This document shows, piece by piece, positions 1-8,728 of a DNA stretch of 64,000 nucleotides. Where the stretch lies: positions 1,178,001 to 1,242,000 of the forward strand of contig CM022376.1 in the NCBI GenBank assembly GCA_011800155.1, read 5' to 3'. The stretch is from Flammulina velutipes. Lineage: Eukaryota > Basidiomycota > Agaricomycetes > Agaricales > Physalacriaceae. The number at the start of each line of letters is the position of its first letter. Positions within the stretch are counted from its first letter, which is position 1. The notes below the pieces were generated by a model. That model did not search any database. It was not told the origin of the DNA and was given only the letters and a program-made list of their open reading frames with translations. Made by a program: the position numbers and the translations under genes.

Positions 1-1
1 T

Positions 2-394
2 CCACAGGCGTACGGGGTCAACGACGTGCGGGACAGTGCTCGTGCACATGTGTTGGCTATCGAGTCTCCCCCAACATCTATAGTGGGACGCAAGCGATTC
101 ATCATCGTCACGCCGGAAGACGGGTCGTACAGGAATGCGGTGAACTTCATTGCAGAGGAACGGCCTCATCTCAAAGATCGATTAGTCGATGTTGAGAGGG
201 TGCCGACGTGGCCATCTCACACCAAGGCTGTAGATCGAAAGAGGATCGAGGAGGTCATTGGTTTCAAGCAGGATGAGTACACGACATGGAAGAAAACTGT
301 GATAGATTCGGTTGATAGTTTGATGAAGCTGGAGGAGTTTTGGCGGGAGAGAGGTTTTGAAGTTGTAGTGCCAGGAACACACCCGTTGAGCTAG
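2..394 (+). CDS. Extended SDR / dihydroflavonol-reductase-like NAD(P)-dependent reductase, 3' end only
   Basis: Open frame running in from the left edge to the stop at 392-394, so the N-terminal Rossmann fold lies outside the window. The visible part resembles the C-terminal half of fungal NAD(P)-binding reductases of the extended short-chain dehydrogenase group: a VNDVRDSARAHVLA stretch (the usual substrate-domain 'D-V-A-x-A-H' motif), then GRKRFIIV and a tail ending in a W-rich helix before the stop. Family members reduce aldehydes, ketones or dihydroflavonol-like substrates; the substrate cannot be read from this piece. The stop is only about 80 bp from the border of the inverted duplication that starts at 476. 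Family level is fairly sure, specificity unknown. Confidence 0.7.
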   Translation, partial: PQAYGVNDVRDSARAHVLAIESPPTSIVGRKRFIIVTPEDGSYRNAVNFIAEERPHLKDRLVDVERVPTWPSHTKAVDRKRIEEVIGFKQDEYTTWKKTVIDSVDSLMKLEEFWRERGFEVVVPGTHPLS

Positions 395-475
395 ATGCAT
401 ATGGAGTAAATGGAAGCCATTATACAATTCATTCAATTATTCTCATTGTATGTAGCATATGAGGTAAAGAAATAC

Positions 476-1993
476 TTTACGTGGATTGGTTAGTGGCCTT
501 ATCTGTGGAACGGGTTAGTGAGATCTTGAATGACATTGGGATACAAGTCCTACCTGGAACCCATTGGTCTACAGAAGGATACTATGTTAGCACTCAGAGT
601 TTCGTGATACCGATGACCAGGACATACCAATCTGTCTTCCTGCCGCTTTCTGACCACTGAATTGCTGGCCTTGCTTGGGGTATGATGCAGGATCACCAGA
701 CTTCATTGAATCACGGGCAGCGGGACCATATAAACAGATTCCTCTCTGGTGGATGATAATTCCCGGAACACCACTGATTTCCGTTCACGTTAGTCGCTGT
801 CGCGCAGACCGATTGAGAGTCGACTCACCGTTCCCATGCATTTGCGTTGTCTGGAGAGATTCTCAGTATTATTGTTCAGAAACCGATGGTGATCACGTAC
901 CAGCGCCAGACGGGCAATTAGAATTGTCCCACGACATCTATCAAGTTTTTGAGTACGGCGCGGATCGATTCCATGAGAAAACACTCACGGGATGGGTGTG
1001 GAAATTGGCGACAACAACGAAGCCTTCCGGTATTTCTGAAGGATTGCATGCGGGCGTGTTCAAATCGATAGCAGGTGCCGCACGTTCACCTTGGACACTA
1101 TCCTGATTCAGTGGGATGGATCTGCCGTGAGCGGCTCTGCAGACCGCGATTTTGGCAGGATCTATAGCTATGGTCAGCATTGAGTGGTGCAAAAAGGAAA
1201 GAGCGCGTACTGGTACGATCAGCGAACACCCAACTAGTACATTTAGCGTCAGTATGAACTTGAACGTAGAGGATTGACACGTACCCGCCTGCCTCTTGAG
1301 CTGTTGTTGGTGTCGGGAAGGAATCCTCCCAAGCATCCTACGCGAATGTCAGCGGCCGCATCTCCCAAGTATTGGAGACGCACTTGAAATATGACACGCA
1401 TTGTCGGGTTTCCAGCTATGGAAAGACCGAGCGGCCCTTGGTATTCCTCACTGCGTAACCGTTAGCAATGGCATGAAATTGGGATATGGAATAATGGCTT
1501 GCTCGAAGATGGGTCCAGCAGTCTCGGACTCCTTCAACCAGAAGACATCTTCCTTAGTCACGCGCTTGTTGACGGCGCGAGAATGGAGCGACGTGTACGT
1601 CGAGGGAATCGCATGCGACACCGATGCGAAGAGCGCGAGAGTAGAGAAGACGGCGGTTTGTGTAAACATGACGACAAAAGATAAATTTTATTGGAGGGTG
1701 GCGTGCTGAGAAAAATTAGCATACTACGGAATATATCTGTGTCGGGAAGAGCTCACTGGAGAGTTGATGTGAAAAGATGATTGGCCGCCAGCGACTTGAT
1801 AGAGAAGACACCATGATTCGTCGGCTTTTATATGCGACTTGGACTTACCGCCATACCACTGTAGTATACCTAATAACACGATATTAATGTTGTGGCGGTT
1901 TCTATGGATTCCAGTCGGCGAAGCGGACATGAAATTCACAGAAATCACTATGAACAGTAAAAAAAATGTTAGTGATAATCGGTTACAGGCTAT
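476..1993. repeat. Left arm of a 1.5-kb inverted duplication (whole gene plus promoter)
   Basis: Read on the minus strand, this segment matches the plus strand of 2228-2271 + 4283-4680 + 6654-7738 almost base for base, once two inserted LTR elements are removed. The outer border falls one base beyond the stop codon of the JAMM-like gene (cacgtaaa, shared by both arms). The inner border is ggctat at 1988-1993. The unique centre is 1994-2227. The arms differ by scattered substitutions and small indels, for example five extra bases near 6765 in the right arm. Confidence 0.9.
477..1669 (-). pseudogene. Secreted JAMM-like (HTHP...SGAD) protein, copy 1
   Basis: Starts at 1669 with a signal-peptide-like N-terminus (MFTQTAVFSTLALFASVSHA). 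The 3' half reads through plausible introns as one frame: ...GFVVVANFHTHP, then a short exon encoding CPSGAD, then a 22-nt exon (NANAWER), then GVPGIIIHQRGI, ending DKATNQST at 477. H-x-H-P followed by S-x-x-D is the zinc-binding signature of JAMM/MPN metalloproteases, here with about ten residues between the second His and the Ser instead of the usual seven. The 5' half (about 1100-1560) cannot be joined in one frame with convincing introns. The same break near 1467 occurs in copy 2, so it may predate the duplication. Function unknown. It may be a live gene with unusual splicing rather than a pseudogene. Confidence 0.55.
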
Positions 1994-2227
1994 ACAATGA
2001 TTGTCGTGATCAAGCCTTGCTGGATTCGTATAGCCACCATGTCGATCGGCATGATCACACCTCAGAACAACGTCTATATGTGCAATGAATTATACCCTCG
2101 TGAGGTGGAGGCTTCAACGTTGTATACAATCCCGTGGAGCGATGCGTTAGATGGACGCTTCGGCGTGTTCTGAGCTGTGACCATGACATGATCGACATCT
2201 ATCGTCCGAAAACGGTAACTCCATCAC
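1994..2227. other. Unique spacer at the centre of the inverted duplication
   Basis: 234 bp between the two arms. It holds no ORF of note and no terminal repeats that I can see. It separates what would be two divergent promoters of the JAMM-like gene copies, one reading left and one right, before element A interrupted the right one. Confidence 0.6.
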
Positions 2228-2271
2228 ATAGCCTGTAACCGATTATCACTAACATTTTTTACAGTTCATAG

Positions 2272-2450
2272 TGGAGTGGCCCGAGCGGTCGTCGAGGGAA
2301 TCACTGCCTCAGACGTGAATGCAATGATAGTATTGTGTGAAACGCGAACAGAGAATCTACAGAACATGCCGGATGGCAATGCCAAACACGGCTCAACACC
2401 GCGTGTGCGTGGCGTAACCAGCAGTGGACGCGTCACGACGCACCACTGCA
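2272..2450 (-). repeat. 3' LTR of element A
   Basis: 179 bp, the same sequence as 4104-4282, 4681-4859 and 6475-6653. It differs from its partner at two positions: an A instead of G in atcActgc near 2307, and in aacAtgcc near 2365. Confidence 0.8.
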
Positions 2451-2518
2451 TGTGCCCTGTACAAAAAAATGCACGGCGTCCTCATCGTGCCGTGAAGCTC
2501 ATCCTGCTAAACCTGCCC

Positions 2519-3787
2519 TCAACACGGTGGTGACCAACCCAAAAGCTCCAAAACCTGTGCGAGTTTAACCAATGATCTGGGATCTGCTGTCCAGCCTGCG
2601 CGAGACTCGAGTTTCTTCTCCTCCATGGGGAGCGTAGATGGCCGAATAGTAGGCTTCGTCGAATATACTGGGGTGGGCGGTGGCCTGGTAATCATCGGGA
2701 TGCGTGTTCGTTGTCGTGGATTGAATGTTCGTGCACGTCGTTGCAGACTGCCGAATGGATGCGCTGCGTGAGAACGTAGAACGGAAAGGTCTCGTGGGCG
2801 ACTCGATGGTGATACATGAAAAATGGGGATAATGGGAATTGATGCAGCGTCGTCGGCCCAGTCTAGCTTCAGTTTAGAAATAGGTGGTGGAACTGGATCG
2901 GCTGTGGTAGATGTTGGAACGAGATGCTGAGGCGGGGGCGATAATGTAAGGTTGGCCTGGGTAGACGCGTCGTTATACTGTGGTCGGCCTTTGGGACATC
3001 GTCCTGACTTAGTGTGGCCCGCAACGTTCCAGGAGTGACGTTCTCGAAGTGCGCCGTCGCAGTTTTCGTACGCGCAGTCTTCCTTCTTCGTCTCCTTGCA
3101 GTCCTCTACTGCCTTCGTATAGCCCTCCTCGTAGCCCTGCGCGTGACCTTTCTCCATCCCCTCCTTGTATCGAGCGTCCGACTCGTCGAGAGCCTCTCGC
3201 TGGATGGCGCGAACCTTGCGCCGAAACTCCTTGTCGTGCTCGTCCTTCGCCTGTGCGCGACCGTCGTCGATACCTGTCTTGTACCCTAGCGTCTTCCCCT
3301 CCTTGAATCTCTTGTCGCCTTCCTCGTTGGCAACTCTCTGCGACTGTCGTAGTTGTTGCTTTAGGTCGTGTATCTGTGCGCGCATCCTCGTCTCCGTTTC
3401 CGTATAGTTATGTCCGGCATCCCAGAGAGCGCGTAAAGCAGTCGGTCGGTCAGATTCTGGGGAACGGATGAAGTCGGATAGCGCCTCGCGAAACGGGTCG
3501 TTGGGCAATGTGGCCTCTAAAAGGTCGAAAAATGAGGTGTACGTCGTTACTGGGAGCTTCGGCTCGACCGAGTATGCGGTGGGTGATGTAAACGTGTGCG
3601 CGGGGGCAGCTAACTGCTCGATATGTGCTGGTGGAAATGCTGGTGCTGGTGCTGTCGGCGCGAAGGCCTCATGTGCTGGTAGTGCTGCTATGCGTGCTCG
3701 TTCGCGCTCCTCTGCGCCAAGTGGCTCGTGCTGCTCTCTCTCTGCATTTGCCTTGCCCTCTTTCTTTCCTCTAGTGGCCTTTGCCAT
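2519..3787 (-). CDS. 422-residue ORF of mini LTR element A, unknown (possibly gag-like)
   Basis: Uninterrupted ORF filling most of the element. The N-terminus is basic and charged (MAKATRGKKEGK), followed by an Ala/Pro-rich linker. Residues about 130-230 are a long, highly charged helical, coiled-coil-like section rich in K, E, D and R with repeated K-E-G and G-Y patterns. A small Cys/His patch (CAYENCDGALRERHSWNVAGH, then GRCPKG) follows and may be a degenerate zinc-binding site. The C-terminus is Pro/Arg rich. I recognise no enzyme domain. Size, position after the 5' LTR and composition suggest a structural protein, but that is inference. The copy in element B (4928-6196) has the same length, with about 15 amino-acid changes. 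Confidence 0.6.
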   Translation of the reverse strand: MAKATRGKKEGKANAEREQHEPLGAEERERARIAALPAHEAFAPTAPAPAFPPAHIEQLAAPAHTFTSPTAYSVEPKLPVTTYTSFFDLLEATLPNDPFREALSDFIRSPESDRPTALRALWDAGHNYTETETRMRAQIHDLKQQLRQSQRVANEEGDKRFKEGKTLGYKTGIDDGRAQAKDEHDKEFRRKVRAIQREALDESDARYKEGMEKGHAQGYEEGYTKAVEDCKETKKEDCAYENCDGALRERHSWNVAGHTKSGRCPKGRPQYNDASTQANLTLSPPPQHLVPTSTTADPVPPPISKLKLDWADDAASIPIIPIFHVSPSSRPRDLSVLRSHAAHPFGSLQRRARTFNPRQRTRIPMITRPPPTPVYSTKPTIRPSTLPMEEKKLESRAGWTADPRSLVKLAQVLELLGWSPPC

Positions 3788-3860
3788 GCCTAAATCCGAT
3801 ACTCTGTGACTATACCAATGTCTGTGCCTATGCCTATGCCGTGCGTCATTGCCGTGCTTC

Positions 3861-3930
3861 TATGCCTATGCCTATGCCTATGCCTATGCCTATGCCTATG
3901 CCTATGCCTATGCCTATGCCTATGCCTATT
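3861..3930. repeat. Hexanucleotide microsatellite (tatgcc)n in element A
   Basis: About a dozen perfect tatgcc units (tatgcctatgcc...). The corresponding tract in element B (about 6271-6301) has only about five units, which accounts for nearly all of the length difference between the two elements. It lies in the leader region between the 5' LTR and the ORF. Confidence 0.9.
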
Positions 3931-4103
3931 GCTGATGTGTGTTTCCAGTCCTATTGTTGTCTATGCCGTGTTCCAAAATGCGAGTCCCGATAGCTGAATG
4001 CTGCAAAGCGATGCCAGAGCTGAATGGCGCGAAAACGACGAAATGCAAAAAACAAAGCAAAGAAACTGTGTGCGTGGCCCGAATCAAACTCTCATCACCA
4101 GAA

Positions 4104-4282
4104 TGGAGTGGCCCGAGCGGTCGTCGAGGGAATCGCTGCCTCAGACGTGAATGCAATGATAGTATTGTGTGAAACGCGAACAGAGAATCTACAGAACGTG
4201 CCGGATGGCAATGCCAAACACGGCTCAACACCGCGTGTGCGTGGCGTAACCAGCAGTGGACGCGTCACGACGCACCACTGCA
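4104..4282 (-). repeat. 5' LTR of element A
   Basis: 179-bp partner of 2272-2450. The putative primer-binding site follows it on the minus strand (reading down from about 4100). Confidence 0.8.
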
Positions 4283-4680
4283 ATAGTGATTTTGGGGAGT
4301 TTCATGTCCACTTCGCCGACTGGAATCCATAGAAACCGCCACAACATTTATCTTGTGTTATTAGGTATACTACAGTGGTATGGCAGTAAGTCCAAGTCGC
4401 ATATAAAAGCCGACGAATCATGGTGTCTTCTCTATCAAGTCGCTGGCGGCCAATCATCTTTTCACATCAACTCTCCAGTGAGCTCTTCCCGACACAGATA
4501 TATTCCGTAGTATGCTAATTTTTCTCAGCACGCCACCCTCCAATAAAATTTATCTTTTGTCGTCATGTTTACACAAACCGCCGTCTTCTCTACTCTCGCG
4601 CTCTTCGCATCGGTGTCGCATGCGATTCCCTCGACGTACACGTCGCTCCATTCTCGCGCCGTCAACAAGCGCGTGACTAA

Positions 4681-4859
4681 TGGAGTGGCCCGAGCGGTCG
4701 TCGAGGGAATCGCTGCCTCAGACGAGAATGCAATGATAGTATTGTGTGAAACGCGAACAGAGAATCTACAGAACGTGCCGGATGGCAATGCCAAACACGG
4801 CTCAACACCGCGTGTGCGTGGCGTAACCAGCAGTGGACGCGTCACGACGCACCACTGCA
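4681..4859 (-). repeat. 3' LTR of element B
   Basis: 179 bp. No difference from 6475-6653 found by eye. Confidence 0.8.
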
Positions 4860-4927
4860 TGTGCCCAGTACAAAAAAATGCACGGCGTCCTCGTCGTGCC
4901 GTGAAACTCCTCCTGCTAAACCTGCCC

Positions 4928-6196
4928 TCAACACGGTGGTGACCAACCCAAAAGCTCCAAAACCTGTGCGAGTTTAACCAATGATCTGGGATCTGCTGTC
5001 CAGCCTGCGCGAGACTCGAGTTTCTTCTCCTCCATGGGGAGCGTAGATGGCCGAATAGTAGGCTTCGTCGAATATACTGGGGTGGGCGGTGGCCTGGTAA
5101 TCATCGGGATGCGTGTTCGTTGTCGTGGATTGAATGTTCGTGCACGTCGTTGCAGACTGCCGAATGGATGCGCTGCGTGAGAACGTAGAACGGAAATGTC
5201 TCGTGCGCGACTCGATGGTGATACATGAAAAATGGGGATAATGGGAATCGATGCAGCGTCGTCGGCCCAGTCTAGCTTCGGTTTAGAAATAGGTGGTGGA
5301 ACTGGATCGGCTGTGGTAGATGTTGGAACGAGATGCTGAGGCGGGGGCGATAATGTAAAGTTGGCCTCGGTAGACGCGTCGTTATACTGCGGTCGGCCTT
5401 TGGGACATCGTCCTGACTTGGTATGGCCCGCGACGTTCCAGGAGTGACGTTCTCGAAGTGCACCGTCGCAGTTCTCGTACGCGCAGTCTTCCTGCTTCGT
5501 CTCCTTGCAGTCCTCTACTGCCTTCGTATAGCCCTCCTCGTACCCCTGCGTGTGACCTTTCTCCTTCCCCTCCTTGTATCGAGCGTCCGACTCGTCGAGA
5601 GCCTCTCGCTGGATGGCACGAACCTTGCGCCGAAACTCCTTGTCGTGCTCGTCCTTCGCCTGTGCGCGACCGTCGTCGATACCTGTCTTGTACCCTAGCG
5701 TCTTTCCCTCCTTGAATCTCTTGTCGCCTTCCTCGTTAGCAACTCTCTGCGACTGTCGTAGTTGTTGCTTTAGGTCGTGTATCTGTGCGCGCATCCTCGT
5801 CTCCGTTTCCGTATAGTTATGTCCGGCATCCCAGAGAGCGCGTAAAGCGGTCGGTCGGTCAGATTCTGGGGAACGGATGAAGTCGGATAGCGCCTCGCGA
5901 AACGGGTCGCTGGGCAATGTGGCCTCTAAAAGGTCGAAAAATGAGGTGTACGTCGTTACTGGGAGCTTCGGCTCAACCGAGTATGCGGTGGGTGATGTAA
6001 ACGTGTGCGCGGGGGCGGCTAACTGCTCGATATGTGCTGGTGGAAATGCTGGTGCTGATGCTATCGGCGCGAAGACCTCAGGTGCTGGTAGTGCTGCTAT
6101 GCGTGCTCGTTCGCGCTCCTCTGCGCCAAGTGGCTCGTGCTGCTCTCTCTCTACATTCGCCTTGCCCTCTCTCTTTCCTCTAGTGGCCTTTGCCAT
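4928..6196 (-). CDS. 422-residue ORF of mini LTR element B
   Basis: Same length and layout as the ORF at 2519-3787: basic N-terminus, Ala/Pro linker, charged coiled-coil-like middle, Cys/His patch, Pro/Arg tail. About 15 residues differ (for example EGMEKGHAQ versus EGKEKGHTQ, and SKLKL versus SKPKL), so a large share of the base changes are replacements, yet no stop or frameshift has appeared in either copy. Function unknown. Confidence 0.6.
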   Translation of the reverse strand: MAKATRGKREGKANVEREQHEPLGAEERERARIAALPAPEVFAPIASAPAFPPAHIEQLAAPAHTFTSPTAYSVEPKLPVTTYTSFFDLLEATLPSDPFREALSDFIRSPESDRPTALRALWDAGHNYTETETRMRAQIHDLKQQLRQSQRVANEEGDKRFKEGKTLGYKTGIDDGRAQAKDEHDKEFRRKVRAIQREALDESDARYKEGKEKGHTQGYEEGYTKAVEDCKETKQEDCAYENCDGALRERHSWNVAGHTKSGRCPKGRPQYNDASTEANFTLSPPPQHLVPTSTTADPVPPPISKPKLDWADDAASIPIIPIFHVSPSSRARDISVLRSHAAHPFGSLQRRARTFNPRQRTRIPMITRPPPTPVYSTKPTIRPSTLPMEEKKLESRAGWTADPRSLVKLAQVLELLGWSPPC

Positions 6197-6270
6197 GCCT
6201 AAATCCGATACTCTGTGACTATACCAATGTCTATGCCTATGCCTCTGCCGTGCGTCTTTGCCGTGCTTCT

Positions 6271-6302
6271 ATGCCTATGCCTATGCCTATGCCTATGCCT
6301 AT
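6271..6302. repeat. Short (tatgcc)n tract in element B
   Basis: About five hexanucleotide units, the contracted counterpart of the tract at 3861-3930. Confidence 0.85.
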
Positions 6303-6474
6303 TGCTGGTGTGTTTCCAGTCCTATTGTTGTCTATGCCGTGTTCCAAAATGCGAGTCCCGATAGCTGAATGCTGCAAAGCGATGCCAGAGCTGAATGGCG
6401 CGAAAACGACGAAGTGCAAAAAACAAAGCAAAGAAACTGTGTGCGTGGCCCGAATCAAACTCTCATCACCAGAA

Positions 6475-6653
6475 TGGAGTGGCCCGAGCGGTCGTCGAGG
6501 GAATCGCTGCCTCAGACGAGAATGCAATGATAGTATTGTGTGAAACGCGAACAGAGAATCTACAGAACGTGCCGGATGGCAATGCCAAACACGGCTCAAC
6601 ACCGCGTGTGCGTGGCGTAACCAGCAGTGGACGCGTCACGACGCACCACTGCA
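6475..6653 (-). repeat. 5' LTR of element B
   Basis: 179-bp partner of 4681-4859. Its end abuts the right copy of the CTAA target duplication. Confidence 0.8.
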
Positions 6654-7974
6654 CTAAGGAAGATGTCTTCTGGTTGAAGGAGTCCGAGACTGCTGGACCC
6701 ATCTTCGAGCAAGCCATTATTCCATATCCCAATTTCATGCCATTGCTAACGGTTACGCAGTGAGGACTCGGAATACGAAGGGCCGCTCGGTCTTTCCATA
6801 GCTGGAAACCCGACAATGCGTGTCATATTTCAAGTGCGTCTCCAATACTTGTGGAATGCAGCCACTGACATTCCCGTAGGACGCTTGGGAGGATTCCTTC
6901 CCTACACCAACAACAGCTCAAGAGGCGGGCGGGTATGTGTCAATCTTTTACGGTCAAGGTCATACTGACGCTAAACGTACTAGTTGGGTTTTCGCTGATC
7001 GTACTAGTACGCGGCTCTTTTACCTTTTTGCACAACTCAATGCTGACCGTATCTATAGATCCTGCCAGAATCGCGGTCTGCAGAGCCGCTCACGGCAGGT
7101 CCATCCCACTGAATCAGGATAGTGTCCAAGGTGAACGTGCGGCGCCTGCTATCGATTTGAACACGCCCGCATGCAATCCTTCAGAGATACCGGAAGGCTT
7201 CGTTGTTGTCGCCAATTTCCACACCCATCCCGTGAGTGTTTTCTCATGGAATCGATCCGCGCCGTACTCAAAAATTTGATAGATGTCGTGGGATAATTCT
7301 AATTGCCCGTCTGGAGCTGGTACGTGATCACCATCGGTTTCTGAACAATGATATTGAGGATGTCTCTAGACAACGCAAATGCATGGGAACGGTGAGTCGA
7401 CTCTCAATCGGTCTGCGCGACAGCGACTAACGCAAATCAGTGGTGTTCCAGGGATCATCATCCACCAGAGAGGAATATGTTTATTTGGCCCCGCTGCCCG
7501 TGATTCAATGAAGTCTGGTGATCCTGCATCATACCCCAAGCAAGGCCAGCAATTCAGTGGTCAGAAAGCGGCAGGAAGACAGATTGGTATGTCCTGGTCA
7601 TTGGTATCACGAAACTCTGAGTGCTAACATAATATCCTCCTGTAGACCAATGGGTTCCAGGTAGGACTTGTATCCCAATGTCATTCAAGAACTCACTAAC
7701 CCGTCTCACAGATAAGGCCACTAACCAATCCACGTAAATAGAGTAGACTCAGTATAATGTCGCAAAAAGACACTTAATACAGTCAATTTCTGCAGAATCC
7801 GACCAACTCTTGAGGATTATCCTTTCTGCGCCACATTTACTAATCACTCTGTGCGGGAAGAGTGACAAGCGCGACTGGCAGTATTACCGTGGCGTACCCC
7901 ATACTGTTACATGGGTCAGGCTCGGTCGATAATGAGAAGAGCCCAAGAGCGAGATAGCATTCATCGATACATAT

Positions 7975-8395
7975 TTATTCTGGAGCAACGAACGGGTTCT
8001 CAATTTCGTCTGAACCATCGACGGGGCTCAATAGCGTTATGGTAGGACCCCTCAGTACGACGAGACCCAGTGTTCGCTTGTGGATTTCTGGCTCTGTGGG
8101 ACGGTGAGCAATGCGAAACATTGGAAGGGTAGTCGTACCCAGGATCTCTTCTTCAACCTCGTCGAGTACGAGATTGAGCAGCTGGTCGTACCCTTTGAGG
8201 AGCCCCGTTACTGCTCCTCGTCGTGAGCAGGACAATCCAAGGAAAGGGAGATCGATGCTTACCTTCGCGTCCACCCGTGAATTTTACTCGTATTCTCTCG
8301 TTGACATACTTGGATAGGTCAAGTATTGCTTCACGTCGTGGCTTGTCTGCTGCTGGTCCCGACGAGGAGATGGGCGTTCCACGACCGCCTCTCAT
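7975..8395 (-). CDS. LSM7: U6 snRNA-associated Sm-like protein LSm7
   Basis: Three exons joined on the minus strand (8395-8263, 8210-8139, 8093-7975) give 107 residues with correct phases. The short Gly/Arg N-terminus is followed by the Sm1 motif (DLSKYVNERIRVKFTGGRE), VTGLLKGYDQLLNLVLDE, and the Sm2 motif (LGLVVLRGPTITLLSPVDG) typical of LSm7. LSm7 is a subunit of the LSm1-7 (cytoplasmic mRNA decay) and LSm2-8 (nuclear U6 snRNA) rings. The second intron (45 bp) is a multiple of three, so unspliced reading keeps the frame; removing it restores the family spacing. The start at 8395 is the first ATG of this exon; a short upstream coding exon ending before a CCTAG acceptor near 8441 is possible. 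It is divergent from the importin gene. Confidence 0.85.
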
Positions 8396-8728
8396 GCTGT
8401 TGCCGCCGCGTGCGCCTCTGGGTGCTGCTCCGCGACCCTAGGCTTCAGTTGATATCGAGACTGCAGAGAAAGATGAAGAGACTGACTCGATCTGCCATAG
8501 ATAGCTTTGAGAGTGAAGAATACTATGAACGAATACGTTTGTTGTTGCGAAAACAAAGGTCGCTGGTGGCTGTAGTGACAAGAGAAAATTCAAGTCACGC
8601 TCGTCGTCCATCGCCACCATCATCTCTTTCTCTCTCTTTCTCTCTTCCCCTCATCAGCGTCTATTTCGACGGTCGCTCATCGATATTCGCGCATATAAAG
8701 ACCTCTGTGGCTCGCTCGCGTCAAAGAA
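8396..8728. promoter_or_regulatory. Shared divergent promoter of LSM7 and KAP95
   Basis: About 330 bp between the two start codons. It contains a long CT-rich tract (about 8620-8655, ttctctctctttctctc) and a TATA-like catataaag at 8693-8701, some 30 bp before the importin ATG. CT tracts next to start sites are common in fungal housekeeping promoters. Confidence 0.5.

Larger units (their letters stand above)
2272..4282 (-). mobile_element. Mini LTR element A (non-autonomous, 2,011 bp)
   Basis: Flanked by 179-bp direct repeats at 2272-2450 and 4104-4282, which differ at two positions. On the minus strand the repeats begin TGCAGTGG and end CCACTCCA, the TG...CA ends of an LTR. Directly inside the 5' LTR (minus strand, three bases away) lies TGGTGATGAGAG, which starts like a tRNA primer-binding site. 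A 4-bp target duplication ATAG (2268-2271, 4283-4286) flanks the insertion. The interior carries one 422-residue ORF on the same strand and a hexanucleotide repeat. There is no protease, reverse transcriptase or integrase, so it must move in trans (TRIM/LARD-like). Its target is the promoter of JAMM-like gene copy 2. Confidence 0.8.
4681..6653 (-). mobile_element. Mini LTR element B (non-autonomous, 1,973 bp)
   Basis: Second copy of the small LTR element: 179-bp repeats at 4681-4859 and 6475-6653 that look identical, the same primer-binding-like sequence inside the minus-strand 5' LTR, and the same 422-codon ORF. The target duplication is CTAA (4677-4680 and 6654-6657). The empty site is preserved in gene copy 1 near 1556 as the uninterrupted GTGACTAAGGAAG reading. 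Identical LTRs make this insertion younger than element A, whose LTRs differ at two positions. Confidence 0.85.
4565..7737 (+). pseudogene. Secreted JAMM-like protein, copy 2, disrupted by LTR element B
   Basis: Inverted copy of the gene at 477-1669. The promoter is at 4283-4564 and the ATG at 4565 with the same signal peptide. The frame breaks after codon 39 (..NKRVT) at 4680, where element B is inserted, and resumes at 6654 (KEDVFWLKESE...). Downstream the JAMM-like part is preserved: FHTHP around 7220-7228, MSWDNSNCPSGAD around 7284-7320, NANAWER, GVPGIIIHQRGI around 7440-7475, ending DKATNQST with TAA at 7735-7737. A five-base difference from copy 1 near 6765 changes the frame or the intron length. 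The gene is inactive unless the element is spliced out, which nothing in the sequence suggests. Confidence 0.75.
2228..7738. repeat. Right arm of the inverted duplication, split by two LTR elements
   Basis: The arm consists of 2228-2271, 4283-4680 and 6654-7738 (about 1.5 kb in total). LTR element A sits at 2272-4282 and element B at 4681-6653. Removing the elements and one copy of each 4-bp duplication restores collinearity with the left arm. The left arm therefore serves as an internal record of both empty target sites. Confidence 0.9.

Noticed and set aside
3014..3809. Plus-strand ORFs inside elements A and B
   Set aside because: They are antisense shadows of the 422-codon ORF.
3781..3997. 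Plus-strand ORFs coding for MPMPMP or CLCLCL runs
   Set aside because: These are translations of the tatgcc microsatellite in the element's leader; not genes.
4681..4859. A tRNA-like A box (TGGCCCGAGCGG) and B box (GGCTCAACACC) in the 179-bp repeat, suggesting a SINE head
   Set aside because: The A box has an extra base and the boxes are about 110 bp apart, too far for a pol III promoter. TG...CA ends, paired repeats and an internal ORF fit an LTR better.
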